Origin: Haliclystus octoradiatus
Taxonomy: Eukaryota; Cnidaria; Staurozoa; Stauromedusae; Haliclystidae
DNA: 64,000 bases
NCBI GenBank assembly: GCA_916610825.1
Contig: OU744452.1
Span: 20,187,781 to 20,251,780, forward strand
Direction: 5' to 3'
Positions 12,901 through 25,600 of this stretch are shown piece by piece (positions within the stretch are counted from its first letter, which is position 1; each line of letters begins with the position of its first letter). A program made the translations under genes and the position numbers. The notes under the pieces were generated by a model that made no database searches, was not told the origin of the DNA, and saw only the letters and a list, made by a program, of their open reading frames with translations.

Positions 12901-15340
12901 ATGATTGTATCGTTTTAAATTCATGTTTTTTATCATCCCATTTCATAATTATTGTTTCTGTATCAAAGCTTATGGTTAGATAATCGTGATAATTAACAAC
13001 CGCTAAATGCCATTGGCCATCCATTTGAAATGGTTGAAGCTCAGTTGGGTGAGATACTGGAATTCTTTGTACGGGACGGATGTCTGTGACGTAACTGTCA
13101 TGCGCTGTAAACGAAATTACAATTTGCTATGATTGTAATAAATATAGTGTGGTTGAACAAGGTCTTATGATTATATTGCATGGAATAAAACCTGTAAAAA
13201 GGGTCACCTCTCTGTAGCGACCATGTAGTTACTACTGTTACCTACATTTCTAGCTGGATCATCAGTGTATACATTGTACAAGTATTCAGCAAAAATGCAA
13301 AGTCCCTCTTAGTATTAACACACAAGGGACTACACTGCGAATCACGGTCACAGCTGAGAAAGAAGCTTTGAAATAGGATATAATTCGTTATTATTGTCAG
13401 TATTGCAAATCAAGATGATTACGAGGCGTAACCCAGTCAGAGGGATTCGGGTATATCATATTACGGTCGGGGATAAGACTGTAAGCTAGGCCCTATATTT
13501 CACATAATTGTAATAGCTGAATAACGGACTATCGAAGGATATTTAACAGGATGACCGCTACAGGTAGGTGGTCGTTCTACCAGGTTTGATTTCATCTATA
13601 CATTTACATCCTATGCTAATGATATAGAATTAGAAGTTAGCAATACTAACATTTGACAGATTCGTCTGCTCCATCGTTGTCACGTTTTAGGCGTTGTACC
13701 GTTGGATTCTTCTGGGCAGCAGTGTGCAGTTTGAGTTTCATCTTAGCAAGTTCACGATCAAAATATTGCTGTGAAACAGAATCCATGGGGACTGAAATAT
13801 AATACATATTGCATCACATGAGTTTCGTATATTTCGAATATATCGTATTAGAAGAGATGATATCAGAATTTCAAAGTTTGAAATAATATTATTGTATACA
13901 ATAGCACAATTTGTGAAACAGACATCCCCAATATATATCTTGAGAAACATTTAGACAATTAAATTTGAAGAACGTAAAATTACAAAATCTTACAATTCTG
14001 AAGGTATTGCAGTACTGAAGCTTGAATTTGAGCAGATGCCAGAAATACGGTACAGTACCCCATCCCCTCCAGTCAAGGGGAGTAGTTACTGCCGTTGTTA
14101 CAATGTATCCCAGTTTGATATAGTATATAGTACTCACTTGGAGCTGAATTTCCGTTCATTATCATTGCCAGAAATGCTACGAACATCAGCATACCAAACC
14201 GAATGACTGGCGTGCCGTTTCTGAGATTGCAGCATAATGACTACAGCAGATATAAAATTAATCATAATCATCATCATCATCATTTTTCACAGCTGATTAA
14301 TAAAGAAACTGATTGAAAAACAGCAAAAATATAATTAATTCAAATAATCAGAATTATGACTACAGATTTAATAAAAGACAAAGATGAAGCATAAGCCTTT
14401 TTCCGTTACTCGGAGTTTCATGCGTTTAATTGCGATCTTCAGACGGTAGTCTTTGCCGACTCTAGATTACCGTCTGCAGATTAAACGCTTGAAACTCTGA
14501 GTTGTACGGAAAAGGCTTACGCTTCATCTTTGTCTTTTATTCTATGATGCTCAGTTTTACTTAACTGGCTCCAAGTTCCGCTTACTTCGATGTGCCGAGA
14601 TTAGATGGTTGGTAAGCGACATATCTTACCATTTACCAACATATCAAAATCGTAATAGAAATAAGTGAGACTTGGAGCAAGTCAAAGTTTTACCCAACAT
14701 TGAGCACTTTACATTGTATGTCTATTTGAGTTTATACTCACTATAATTAATATTTTTAATGTATTATTATGAAGAAAAATTTATAATTATTGTTATAATT
14801 TGAACCCAGAAAGAATAAAGGAGAAAATTTGAACTTCCTACAGTGTTCTGTTTTTAAGAACACAATTAAGAAGAATATTAAGACCAAGTCTCAAAATTGC
14901 ACAGAATTCGAGAAAAAGCAATCTAGATCATCCATGAAATTGTTTCATGATTTGTAAAAAATAATTAATCTTACACCTCATATTTGGTAAGAATGGTTTA
15001 TCTATTTATCAAAGTTATAACTTGTCGATATTCGAAAAAGTTCATTTAGAAGCTACAATTTAAATAATTTTTTACTGGCAAATATTTGAGTAGAGTTACT
15101 ATAGTTGCGGCTCAACGAAAAGTCAGCGTATTCGAAATATTCTGATAATTGATAACAAATTTGCGTATGAATTCTTACAAATATTAATTGGTTGTTATAC
15201 AAAAATTATTCAGATAAAAATGTCAAACGGGCATCATTCAAATGATTAGATCGCAATAATTTACTTACCAAACCGTGAGATTTCCTTCGATCCATACTTC
15301 CAAATTTACTCAAACCAGACGAAACAGCCGACACAACCAT
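924..15340 (-). CDS. Ten-exon type II membrane protein: two EAR (EPTP) beta-propellers flanking ~27 'ITGKKTF' repeats
   Basis: Exons (minus strand, coding): 15340-15269, 14240-14138, 13791-13651, 13104-12459, 11908-10356, 9603-9451, 9247-6824, 6581-6423, 2867-2079, 1189-924. They sum to 6,306 nt (2,101 residues), all junctions GT-AG and in phase. A 24-residue first exon is followed by a hydrophobic signal-anchor (residues about 38-52) and a furin-type RLKR site (92-95). Seven EAR repeats (pattern F..NG..Y.A.AN) span about 118-481, enough for one seven-bladed propeller; a Lys/Gln-rich coiled-coil stretch follows (about 508-543). Next come about 27 repeats of roughly 42-45 residues with motifs Q.ITGKK.F and V.G.VNGVNI (about 545-1700), many with N-glycosylation sites. 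Residues about 1751-2101 hold six or seven more EARs. EAR propellers occur in LGI proteins and TSPEAR and bind extracellular partners; an extracellular adhesive or matrix role is inferred. I do not recognise the central repeat family. Confidence 0.85.
1261..1466. mobile_element. 206 bp MITE with TA target duplication (Tc1/mariner-type ends)
   Basis: The element begins CCCATGCGAAAA and ends with the inverted TTTTTCGCAGGGG, with inverted repeats of roughly 50 bp or more, and is flanked by TA at 1259-1260 and 1467-1468. Each arm carries the motif AGTTCATGAACAGTTCATGA or close variants. It lies in the last intron of the EAR-repeat gene. It encodes nothing. TA duplication and length fit a non-autonomous Tc1/mariner-type element; no transposase source is visible here. 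Confidence 0.75.
1785..1925. repeat. Degenerate TTCATGAA repeat patch
   Basis: Short run of decayed AGTTCATGAAC units, including the TTTAACGTTCATGAA string also found in the arms of the MITE at 1261-1466. Probably an older relic of the same MITE or of the minisatellite. Lies in the last intron of the EAR-repeat gene. Confidence 0.5.
3050..6325. repeat. 3.3 kb TTCATGAA minisatellite with 81 bp higher-order unit
   Basis: Roughly 80 copies of a 38-43 bp monomer, each with the palindrome GTTCATGAAC. Two monomer types alternate: one contains AAATTTCATGAAAAG, the other AAGTTTGATGTTAAG. Together they form an 81 bp unit, visible as the AGTTTG landmark at 4391, 4472 and 4553. A variant block with GCATTATATTG recurs at 3909 and 5235, showing a duplication offset of about 1.33 kb. 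The right end (about 5560-6300) uses a shorter unit containing AAATCTTACGAACAG. The array fills nearly all of the intron between exons ending at 6423 and starting at 2867. Open frames inside it come from unit lengths divisible by three and are not genes. Confidence 0.95.
14371..14543. mobile_element. Foldback MITE, about 170 bp
   Basis: Two arms form an almost complete inverted repeat: AATAAAAGACAAAGATGAAG at the left matches the inverse at the right, continuing through the GCGTTTAAT portion, with a short centre. Decayed relatives with the same GAGTCAAAGA and GTTTCACGC strings lie near 29085-29155 and 63245-63345, so this is a dispersed family. It lies in the intron between exons 1 and 2 of the EAR-repeat gene. 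No target duplication could be fixed, and superfamily is unassigned. Confidence 0.6.
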
Positions 15341-15642
15341 CCGCAGAGAAGGAAAGGGCGTTGTATGATAAAAATATTCGAGGATGAAGAATTTCGATGA
15401 TGCACACAACGAAATTGATTTAATTCTGATTGATTGATTAATCGGATTGTTTAATTGTAAAACTCTGAAATCAATTACCCCCCTTTGGGAATATGCAAAA
15501 TAATATATTCCAATGCCGTAAATCATAGATTAAACTGCTAAAACTAAATTATGAACAACTCTTCATAGAATATAAGATAGCACTTCAGGTATTTTATGTA
15601 GTGTGGAGTGATACAATTGTGTTACGAAGGGTTTATTATTAA

Positions 15643-17694
15643 AGTGGGAATAAACCCCCAGACTATCTTTACATATGTAGTAGAACCCGACGTGAAAAAA
15701 ACAATGGCGTAATTTTTTTTTCGATCTGGAAATTGTTTCTTGGTGAAAAATGCCTTCAAAGTGGTGTTTTGACCCAAATGTCGCTGAGGAAAAAAAAGGG
15801 ATTGGATCTAGCTTTATGACGACAAAGTCACAAGTCGTGCGGTTTTTCTAATAGACTTTAGATCGGATTAATCACGCGATGTTTCGTTTGAGATGGCGTA
15901 GCTCTGTAACGGCAATCTATTTTTATCTCCCACAAAACTGAGGTAAGGAAGAACATATAAACTCAAGAGTAGCAAAATTCCAGATGATTTGATGATTTTA
16001 AAGTTCACGAATTTGAAGAAAATAAAAATCAGAAAATGTTTCATTCGTAGCGCGCGTTAGACAGATTATATTTTGACATATCATTCTCACACATATTTAA
16101 CACATATCAAAAGATTCTCTGGTGACCACAATAGCTAGCTAAGTAGAATTTATTGATGCAAGCATATGTCTGAACTGAAAATGGAGTATTCTTTTGAGGG
16201 TAAAATGCAAAATGTATGGCGGAAAACGCTATTAACCGTTGGTTTATAGTCCTCTTTTCACAGAAACGAAATCTGTCCATCTGATTTATCGTCTCTGTAG
16301 AAAGGTATTTTGTGCAAAGTAGCTTCTGCCACTGTATTACCGCATCCTATAAACTACAGATTGTGACATGATGCTACATGTTCTACTTTCTAGCAAAGGA
16401 ATGAATACTAGCTAGTATGGTAAAAAATTGATCGCGTATGTATAATCAGGAACGAGACTTCACATTGCAAAACCCTAATTTTGTTAATCAGATAACGTTG
16501 ATGGAGAGGGTAACAATTTATGCAATGAAGATATACTGCAAAACAGAAAAATGATAGAATATGCATTACTGTAGTTCTAGTATATGGCTGTAAACTTGAA
16601 TAAGAACGTCCAAGCCCTCATATCATTTTTGTACTATTTTCCGAAAAGCGAACCGGCGCAGAGCGTTCTCAACGGCTTGCAAGATATTTTATAGAATTTA
16701 CAGTGTAATGTACTGAAGAATTTTCGATGGTTTTATAATAATTGAATGCTTGATGAATGAATGATGAACACTTTGTTAGAGTATTGAGTATAATATATCT
16801 ATCTACAGTCGTATATAAACTATACGATTACATGGTTTAAGTTTTACTAGACAAACATCAATTTCAAACTTGAACTTTGAAATAATAATTGAAAAATGTC
16901 TATTTAATAATTTAGTAATACTTAAATAAATCCGAAAAAGTACAATTAATACTTTGCAGTACCATCTATCTCGAGGAAAAGTCGTATGTGCATGACTGTG
17001 CAAATAGAGACAGGCTACATTCACATCTAGATCATGAAAAGGATATCTTGTAGAAAAATTTACTCAAGAACAACTTGCAGATGAGTTAAAAATAGTTATA
17101 ACTTATATAGCGTAGGATGAAGCTAGTTCGAAGGGCACGTGTCTACTAATTAAGATTTGAGAAGTACTGCGGTCACCCAGAATACGTAACTAATATGTGT
17201 CACTAGACTAGTCACAAAGGAGCACTCGCACCGCCTGACATTTGTGTTAATCCGCAATCTATATCAGATTCATCGCGCTTAATGACGCTACGAGAAATTA
17301 TTTCGACTGAGCGTTTCAATCGATTTTATTCTGCTCCTGAAATCACAAATTGCATCTTTTTTACGTAATTCGCGAGTTTATATGTTTGTTCAAGGCTCAG
17401 CCTTGTCAGAAATTTTTCTTGTGTGACTTCTCGGAGCTAGGTCACCTCAAAGATAACATCGCGTGATCAGCCCACTCTTAAGTCTGTTAAACAAACCGCA
17501 CGACTTGTGACTTTGTCGTCATAAAGCTAGATCCAATCCCTTTTTTTTCTCAGCGACATTTGGGTCAAAACACCACTTTGAAGGCGTTTTTCACCAAGAA
17601 ATAATTTCCAGATCGAAAAAAAAGTTACGCCATTGTTTTTTTCACGTCGGGTTCTACTACATATGTAAAGATAGTCTGGGGGTTTATTCCCACT
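15643..17694. mobile_element. 2.05 kb TTAA-flanked element with ~250 bp terminal inverted repeats (piggyBac-like, non-autonomous)
   Basis: Ends AGTGGGAATAAACCCCCAGA and its inverse are flanked by TTAA at 15639-15642 and 17695-17698. The terminal inverted repeats run about 230-270 bp, with divergence rising inward. No coding frame of substance is inside. A second copy at 44073-52149 has the same ends and an interior homologous in the opposite orientation. TTAA duplication is the hallmark of the piggyBac superfamily, but the long inverted repeats are unusual, so the assignment is inference. It sits between the EAR-repeat gene and the TTC31-like gene. Confidence 0.75.
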
Positions 17695-18487
17695 TTAAGC
17701 CTTAGTCGAAAACCAGACTTGTTAGTGTTTTTTGAAGTGCGTATGCGTAAGCGGATGCCATTATCTGTGCTTTTGCGAGGGGCTGGGGCCTGTTAAGACC
17801 CTACTGTCCGAGGTTCAACGCCTTGAGCACTACACATGTTACTTAGCAACGGTAAGCGGAGATTCCTGTCATAATCTGACGAAAGGTTTCCCAATTTTTA
17901 ACATTTAATTTGTGTCGAGGTTTGGCTTGTAAATCAGAGAAACTTAAAATTTGATTTTTCTTTCTAGCCTTCTGAAATCTAGGGCACATTTTTCAGTCCC
18001 TGGTGGCTTACTTCTTGAATACTTTATCACTGCTTTATGGTAACTCAAAATTCTTTTTGTGTAACATGACCGCTATAGACAGGTGATTATGTATGGTGGT
18101 GACCGTTTTAACAGGTTGTTATTCAAAATGATACAAAGTCAGGACTAACGAATATAAAAAAAAAAAAAAATTCTGATCAAATTGCTTTGTATGTGCTATT
18201 TAATATTGGTTCTTCAATTTACAAGTTACTTTCATCATTCAAAGTAATAGAACAATTAATTTGATTGACAAAAAAAAACAGAATAATAATAGCATATTTG
18301 TTGTAACATAATTATCGTTTATCAATTCCACGATTATCCGGTATGTGTTTATAATGACATTTATCAGAAAAAGTACATCCACCGGCACGCCACCACGAAC
18401 ACTCCTGTTGGGCAGTTGCACTCGGTTTAGCTGTTGATCGACTACTACCACTGCAAGGTATAAGCAACAAACCCATAGTTTAGATTA

Positions 18488-18638
18488 CAGTGGAACCTGT
18501 ATACAACAGCCAGCTATGAGAGGTAGATATATTGACCATTATAGACAGGTAACTGTTATATAGAGGGTTGATTCAATAGAAAATCCTATTTTAGACATAC
18601 AAAGAGTGACCACGATAGACAGGTGGCCGTTATTACTG
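18488..18638. mobile_element. pogo/Tigger-like MITE
   Basis: Starts CAGTGGAACCTGTATACAAC and ends ACTG, flanked by TA on both sides (18486-18487 and 18639-18640). The terminal CAGTGGAACCT closely resembles pogo/Tigger ends. Internal text alternates GACAGGTGGCCGTTAT-type motifs. Related copies are at 26231-26409, 31315-31485 and 62942-63115, with partial or decayed ones near 12064-12170, 13176-13275, 18060-18125, 20434-20540 and 28757-28835. Confidence 0.65.
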
Positions 18639-19009
18639 TACATCGTTTGTTCAAGGCAATATTGATCGGCATTATCTATAAAAACTTATACCCTTCGTAA
18701 TATATATATATATATATATATTAGACGTCAGGTTACATTTATATGTTTATAATTCACAAAAATGTTTTTGATAAGGCAAGTTGAGACTTCATCTGTGAAT
18801 TATTGGATCCAAATTTATTCAAATTCAAATTCAAATTCAACTTTTCCAGAAAATTTAACAAAAATGAGGTAACTCATTTGACTAAAACAAGAAACGAAAA
18901 TTATTAAGTAAATTTTATGAACACTTTTAATGTGAATTTTGAGTTGCATGGAACAACCTTCCATTTTAGATCTTAGTTGCTCAATCTAAAACTGTAAATA
19001 GATTTAAAT

Positions 19010-19275
19010 TGACTCATTCTAATTGATTCACCAACTCTTATTAATTTTAAAGAAAAGATTAAAACTTTTCTCTTCAAACAAGCCTTTCATTTGTAAATAT
19101 CTCTCATTCACTTATTGAAGTTTTTGACATACAGTTAGATTTAAAATATGGATATAGATTTTAATTTAAGTAGAACAAGTACCATTTTATTGTAAAGCGC
19201 TATTGAGCAAAATGTTTTGGAAATAGCGCTATCAAATTAAATAAAAGTATTATTATTATTATTATTATTCTGAGA
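19010..19275 (+). mobile_element. 3' tail of a LINE/SINE retroposon
   Basis: Contains TTGTAAAGCGCTATTGAGC and TAGCGCTATCAAATTAAATA followed by (ATT)n. Such a paired GCGCTAT stem ahead of a trinucleotide tail is typical of 3' ends of L2/CR1-related retroposons in marine animals. Only the tail is recognisable; the 5' limit is a guess and no coding part is present. Confidence 0.4.
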
Positions 19276-19677
19276 AATTTAAAACAAAATCCGATCTAAT
19301 TGGAATTGGGATTGGGGAGACTGCTGCATTTGAATTCAATCAATAAATCATATTTATTCATTTGCACTACAAAGGTGAGTATTGATGACAGGGATTGCTA
19401 AAATGGGGGATTCTGGGACTGAGAGTCCCACAAGGTTAGCACAAAATCAGAATGGAATGGAGAAAATAGTTGCATTCAAACTTTTACAATCAGAAGCAAG
19501 ATCTGTTGCTTTCTTTTTGTCGATGGATAAGCAAAAAGATGCACTTTTGCCAGATTTTTATGACAATAATCCATACAATTAAAAGCTCTCAAAAGGTTTA
19601 CATCAGAAATTTCAGAAACAAAAATTAGAAGCCCGATTAAATGAGTTAATCAATTGTACCGTAATTTGAAGCATAGC

Positions 19678-22600
19678 CTAGTCATACCTTTTGGATGCAG
19701 GTGCAGAGCTACTTGGCACTGAGGCTGTCGATTGTACGTATCCAGGCGGAGGATTGTTGGAAAACTTCAAAAGGAGGTTTTTGCCACCAAGCTCAGCATT
19801 CTGAAATTAAAGAAAAAGTTAATTTGATAATTAGAGACAGCCTTCATTATTGGACTACTGTATTCTAAACACACTTTTCACACTACAACTAACCCAGGTC
19901 AAACCCACTTTAAGTAGGGCGAACCCATCTCATGAAGGTGGGTTAAAACTAACCCTGGTTAGCGCTGTTAACCCGGGTTAGTTGAATTTACACTACTCAT
20001 TTGTAACCCGGGTTAGCGTTGAAGTGTGAAAAGGGCTAAATAAACCAAAATAACCAGAAATATTTTTAAAAGCACTACCATTAGCTAGAATCTAAATTAT
20101 ATAGTCAAATAAAGAAACAAGTTTTGTGTAGAACATTTAACAACTATCTGAGATATTAACATACATAAAAGTTTATAGAAATGTTTAGGCCTACCTGCAG
20201 GTTTTCAATAGCTAATTCAGCATCTTTAACTCGGTCGTAATTCACAAACGCACATTTCTTTGCTGGTAATATTTTAACAAACGCCACACGTCCACATCGA
20301 TTGAATAATTTCTTCAATACACTTTCACTAACAGCATCTGGGTTGATGTTGCCAACCCAAACAGCGCAACTTCGAAGAGGTTGACTGAAAATATACAACA
20401 TACATAATATATTCAGAGTAGGCCTACAATCAACCTGTTGTAACGGGATTCACCATCTATATAGCGGCCATCCTATACATACTCTTAGCATGTCATATAA
20501 ACCATATAGTGGCTGGCTGTTATATACAACTTTCACTGTAATAATGGAAGGTAGCACAACATGTAATGTAGACAAAGTGTAACCCCATTAAATGACCAAT
20601 AGCACTCAAGAAAAATGCCTCTTTTCCCTCACGCCAATGACTAGTCTCAGGACTGATAAAACAGAATGTTTCTGTAAATGCTTCTAGGCTCCATTCATCC
20701 ACCCATCCAGACCCTAACATTATGTTAAAAAGTAATGTAGACGGTGTCGCCCTACCGAAGGCACCTGTACCACTCCTCTATTTCTAGATGAGTGGCTTTT
20801 TTCGCTGAGAGCAATGATTTTTAAACGCTCTTTGTTGATCTCAGCCGCGGCACTGCAGATCAATTTCAACAGATTTCATGGCAGATAGGTCTTGATTGTC
20901 AATGTGCAACGATGCGCCGCAGCTACTCACAATGCAATTCCCTCTGGACCATTCTATCCGCCATCCTCAGATGGTACTCATTTGATGTTTCAGATAAAGT
21001 CAAGGCTGAGTTGACCTTAGGGGGATTTGAACCATGGTCGATCAGATATGATCCGATCTGAAGTTCGGTTGCTCTGCGATCTGAGCTAATCCTCCTTTAC
21101 ATTATGTTAGTGTGATGTCATTGTAGTTTTCTTTCCTTCAATACTAACAAAACTAAATCAAATCAAATAATTTGATGTTCTCAAAGCCCCAAGGCTGATT
21201 TGACCGTAACTTGATATTTGTGGCTGTGAGGTTTGAGGATTATTGTTTTTCAAATCATGAAGCAATTTTAATGATGCTTTATAGCTTGTTTTCAAATTTT
21301 GTGAAATCTTGAGCCAATTATGTTCATATCTTATAAACAGAGAAATTATTCTCACAATTTGATAAATTTATAATATATTTATAATATGAACACATATTTA
21401 AACAAACTTACTGCGATGAATTTGTAATACTGTATTTCTCAGTAACGCGGCTGTTCTTGAATATTTCATGGGACTAATCATTAATAATAAAACAATTATC
21501 AAACTCGATTTCGTAGGAGACTGAGAATTTATCAGGCCTTGTTATCAGTGTCACGCTCAATCTTGTTTGATTAATTGTTAATTATCTTAAGCACACCAAC
21601 AATTTTTTCTGGCTTCACAATGATATTAACAAGGTTATACCGGGCATGCAAGCTTGCATCAATGAAAAATTATAACGTAAACAAACATTAATCAACTCAC
21701 CTGTCGTCAGTCGTTAGGGGTACAGTCGCCACAGCTGGAGACGTCATTGGTGCTGTTGTTGTTGTTGCTTTGGCAGATAGCTTAGCAGCATATGATTTGT
21801 TTTGTGATGAATGGTTGCCACGTGATGTTGCTAACGTGAATGGTTCTGAATCAGTTGAAGCATCTTCTTCGTTTGATGAATAAACATCTGATTCAGGTTC
21901 AACTAAATCAACAACAACAATTAACAATAACAAATGGAATATCATATTCACAATTCCATACGCTGGATTTCTATAAATAATCAACAACAATTAACAATAA
22001 CAAATGGAATATCATAATTCACAATTCCATACGCTGGATTTCTATAAATAATCAACAATTCTACATGTTCTGGCCTAAGCGTATTGTGTACTTTGAAAGT
22101 CCTCTCTGCCCATAGAGTATTGTTGTGTTAACAGGCTTGTCTCCCATGGTCTACCATCTAGGTATGTTGCAAATTACAGTTACAATTAGTATGATACGAA
22201 CAAATCTGAGTTTAAGGTGTAATAAGTGTCGATGAGAAGTTAAAAACCAATAAATAAGATGGATATCTATATAAATGTGGAAATAATTGTTTCAGCAACC
22301 GCTTTCGAGCTATACATTTTGAAAATAGAATTGTTGAAAAAGAAATAATGTCCAAGTCAACAAATGGCATTACATGATAAGTTTTGAGGATTGGGATCTA
22401 GTTTGGGAGTAGTTGACAGTACTGCAATTAGCAACTTGTATTGAAAATACTGTAACTGAAACATAATACTAACTAAACTAAAACTAAAAATCAATTGTAG
22501 AAACAACAGTCACCATTGAAAAATAATGTTTTCTACTGAATCAACCTTGTATAAGGTAACCTAGTTATACACAGGTTGCACTGCAATTTAATATACATTC

Positions 22601-25600
22601 AAATACATTCGTCCACGTAAATTCCAATACACAATGACTGATAGTCAACTTGTAAGCACCCTGAAAGTTTGTTGGAGGATAGCCTATAAATTAACAAGTT
22701 AGTCAAATTTAAAGACAAATGAGAAGTGCAAATAACGCCTGTACATAAACACAGAAGCAAAAACCAACCCTCATTGATGTTCAACGAACTATTAAAAGCA
22801 AGCAATAATAAGATAACTAATTCATATTCGACTAGAACTTGCTTCAAAAACTCATTAAGGGAAAAGGACCTTCCCAGCTTAGCTAGAAAATACTTGTTTT
22901 GACATATATCTGTTACAAATACAAAAAAAAAAAAATCTTATTACATGTAAATACGGTTGTCTCGGAATCCTGTAAAACATACCAACAGGTAACTGCATAT
23001 AGTATCTTTTTTATCATTGCAGTAGGATATAAGTTTATTTAAACAAAATTGGCGGGACACTATCAGCTCATTAATGGAATCATTATGATGTGTCTATGTT
23101 CTAATGAATTCGACTTGTAATGATCATATAGAATTAGTGAAATTTAGATGATGATGATAATAATGATAATTATTTGACTACATACCTCTTCCTTCTAGTA
23201 GAGCATCTAGTGATGCTTGGAAGGTCTCGTGCTCGCTAACTGCAATTGTTGCCAACTCAACATCAAATCCCATATCCTACAGCATTGAACAATATAAGTT
23301 GGAAATCAACAGTAGATACAATAATAAGCTATTAATTTTGAAACTCTTGACTTTTTCTAAATAGCTCAAATTTATAGGTATATTCATTCTTTATCTGTTC
23401 ATGAACTCTATTGAACTGTGCATGGAAATAGAATTCTTTTTGTATCCCCCTGAACTGACACTTTATAACATTTTATTATCTTACTTTGCTGTAGCACCAA
23501 AATAATTGCTCAAAATCAATTAATATACTTACTACAAGCATAAGTGTACGGACACGTGTCAATTCAAACATGGCGTCCTGAGAATCACCCTCTAATCGTA
23601 TCACAATTTCAAATTCAGCCTCAGCTTCTTTATATTTCTGAAATCAAAACAAACATTAAATCAAAATTTAAACCCTTTGATTTTGATTTCTTTGGAAATT
23701 CTGGAGGTATACTGCTTGATTTGTTAGAGATGTTTGGCTCCAGTTACTGGGACTGCTACAGGCGTAAGTTTGTATTACATTTAATTATGAGACAGTTTTA
23801 GCCAGTTTTAAGGGAAACCCTTACTAAAGATGCTCTGGATTTGATTCAGGCAAACACCCCTCAGATCTAGCCTCATTCCATAACGGCCCTCAACTCCACG
23901 CAGACGCTACAATGAGGACCTAATAAAATTCAGCTAGCAAAGTAATGCATTCATTATGGCTGCCAAGCAAGAAAAATCTACCTGGCCAATCACAGAGCGG
24001 AATTATATCACGTGGGATTCGATTGTATGACACTTTTTTGTGTTTTTGTTTCAAATTTCGATTTTCAATATTATGAATATGATTTTATCTTTGATTAAAA
24101 AGAACACACGCTGAACGGATTTGGCTACAACATCCACAAGCCTATTATCTAAGTTTATATTGACCATCCCATTAATCAGAAATTTATTGATGCTGCTTGT
24201 GTCGTGCATAATATTGTGGATTTTCGATATCTATTTAATTTTGGAATAAAGTAAAATACTGTGCCTGTTTTGCTGCAATGTAAATGGCCCTATACAAACG
24301 CTGTGCGATTTTGGTTGTGGCAGCCACAAGCATAATATTGAAGTTTATATATAATCCATCTGCCTGTAAATTAGATATTCTTTATTACATCATTCGTGGT
24401 TTATATTGTGGAGTTTTGATAATGATTTTACTTTGGAATACTGTATAACAAAGTATACAAACATTGTTCAATTTTGACCGAGGCAGCCACAAAAGCTTAT
24501 TGTCAAAGACTCCTCACATCTGGTCTCGTTGAACAGTTTAGATTTACCCATGATTTGACATGTGAAATAAGATATTCCTCCCTCGTAAATACTGCTCAAT
24601 ATTGTGTGTGGAATTAAAGCCAAATTTTCCTTCTATTTTTCCTCTTTCAAACTTGAACTTGACTGAAGTTAGGTTAAATTATTAAACTTTCCATATCAAA
24701 GTTTGCTGTTCATTTGCAAAATCAAAATTTGAAACCCTGAACGCAAAAAAACTTATTTTGTTTTCTTGAAGTATAAGAGCCAATCATCATTGAGTTTATG
24801 CCCACCACGGAGTGTTCTGCTCTGTGATTGGCCAGGTAGATTTTCCTGCCTCAGCCATTTTAAACGCATTACTTTGCTAGCTGAATCTTATTTTGCCCTC
24901 ATTGTAGCGTCTTATTAATTATTAGGTAACACGGAATTGAAACATCGTTATTCGAAGTACTGTAATATTTCATCTGATGACATTTTCACTTCATTGTTTC
25001 TTTCTCGCAGACATTAATCCTTAATTTTCTTTGAAGTTTAAGAAGATTTTTGCAGGGGATATGATAAGAAGGTAATCATACGGTTTCCAGTTCAATTCTG
25101 GATAAATAAATTAATTAATTACGAGCTCTTACAGCTTGAGATCTTCTTGAAATTCTACTTGTACAAATTCATCCCGAATTCAACTCAAAGCTGTATTATT
25201 ACCTATATAAATGACTGCAAAAGCTTCTTCTATATTGAATACTTACATTTAAACCAACAAGAGATCTCCCTTTGCGGTAATGTCCCTTAGGCCATTGAGG
25301 TGCTAACATGATAGCTGAATCAGCATCTGCTAAAGCACTGTAAATATAAATTTATGATTTTCCATTTAGTTCAATAATAATAGTAAGTCTATGTGAAAGT
25401 ACAAATGTAGAAAATAAATATAAGGATAAATTTTCTGATTAAATTTCAATGAGAAAAAAAAACATTTTAGGATTCATAAATGGAGGAAAAGACTGAGATC
25501 TGCCAAAAGACAGAAGATTAGTTAATACAGATTTGAATTTAATTGCAATTAATCAACTCATGGAAGTCATTTAAAGTTGGCCTACCTTTTAAAGTCCCCT

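Larger units (their letters stand above)
17699..19677. other. Intergenic stretch between EAR-repeat and TTC31-like genes
   Basis: No exon could be supported. It contains a 14-bp A run near 18157, a pogo/Tigger-like MITE (18488-18638), a (TA)n run near 18706-18720, a retroposon tail ending in (ATT)n near 19250-19270 and a decayed CAGGGTC-type MITE arm near 19385-19470. A possible poly(A) signal for the TTC31-like gene (AATAAA on the minus strand) lies at 19353-19358. Confidence 0.5.

Noticed and set aside
13738-14137. Two short minus-strand frames between EAR-gene exons
   Set aside because: The real exons here (14240-14138 and 13791-13651) use other frames and limits fixed by splice phase; the frames listed are intronic.
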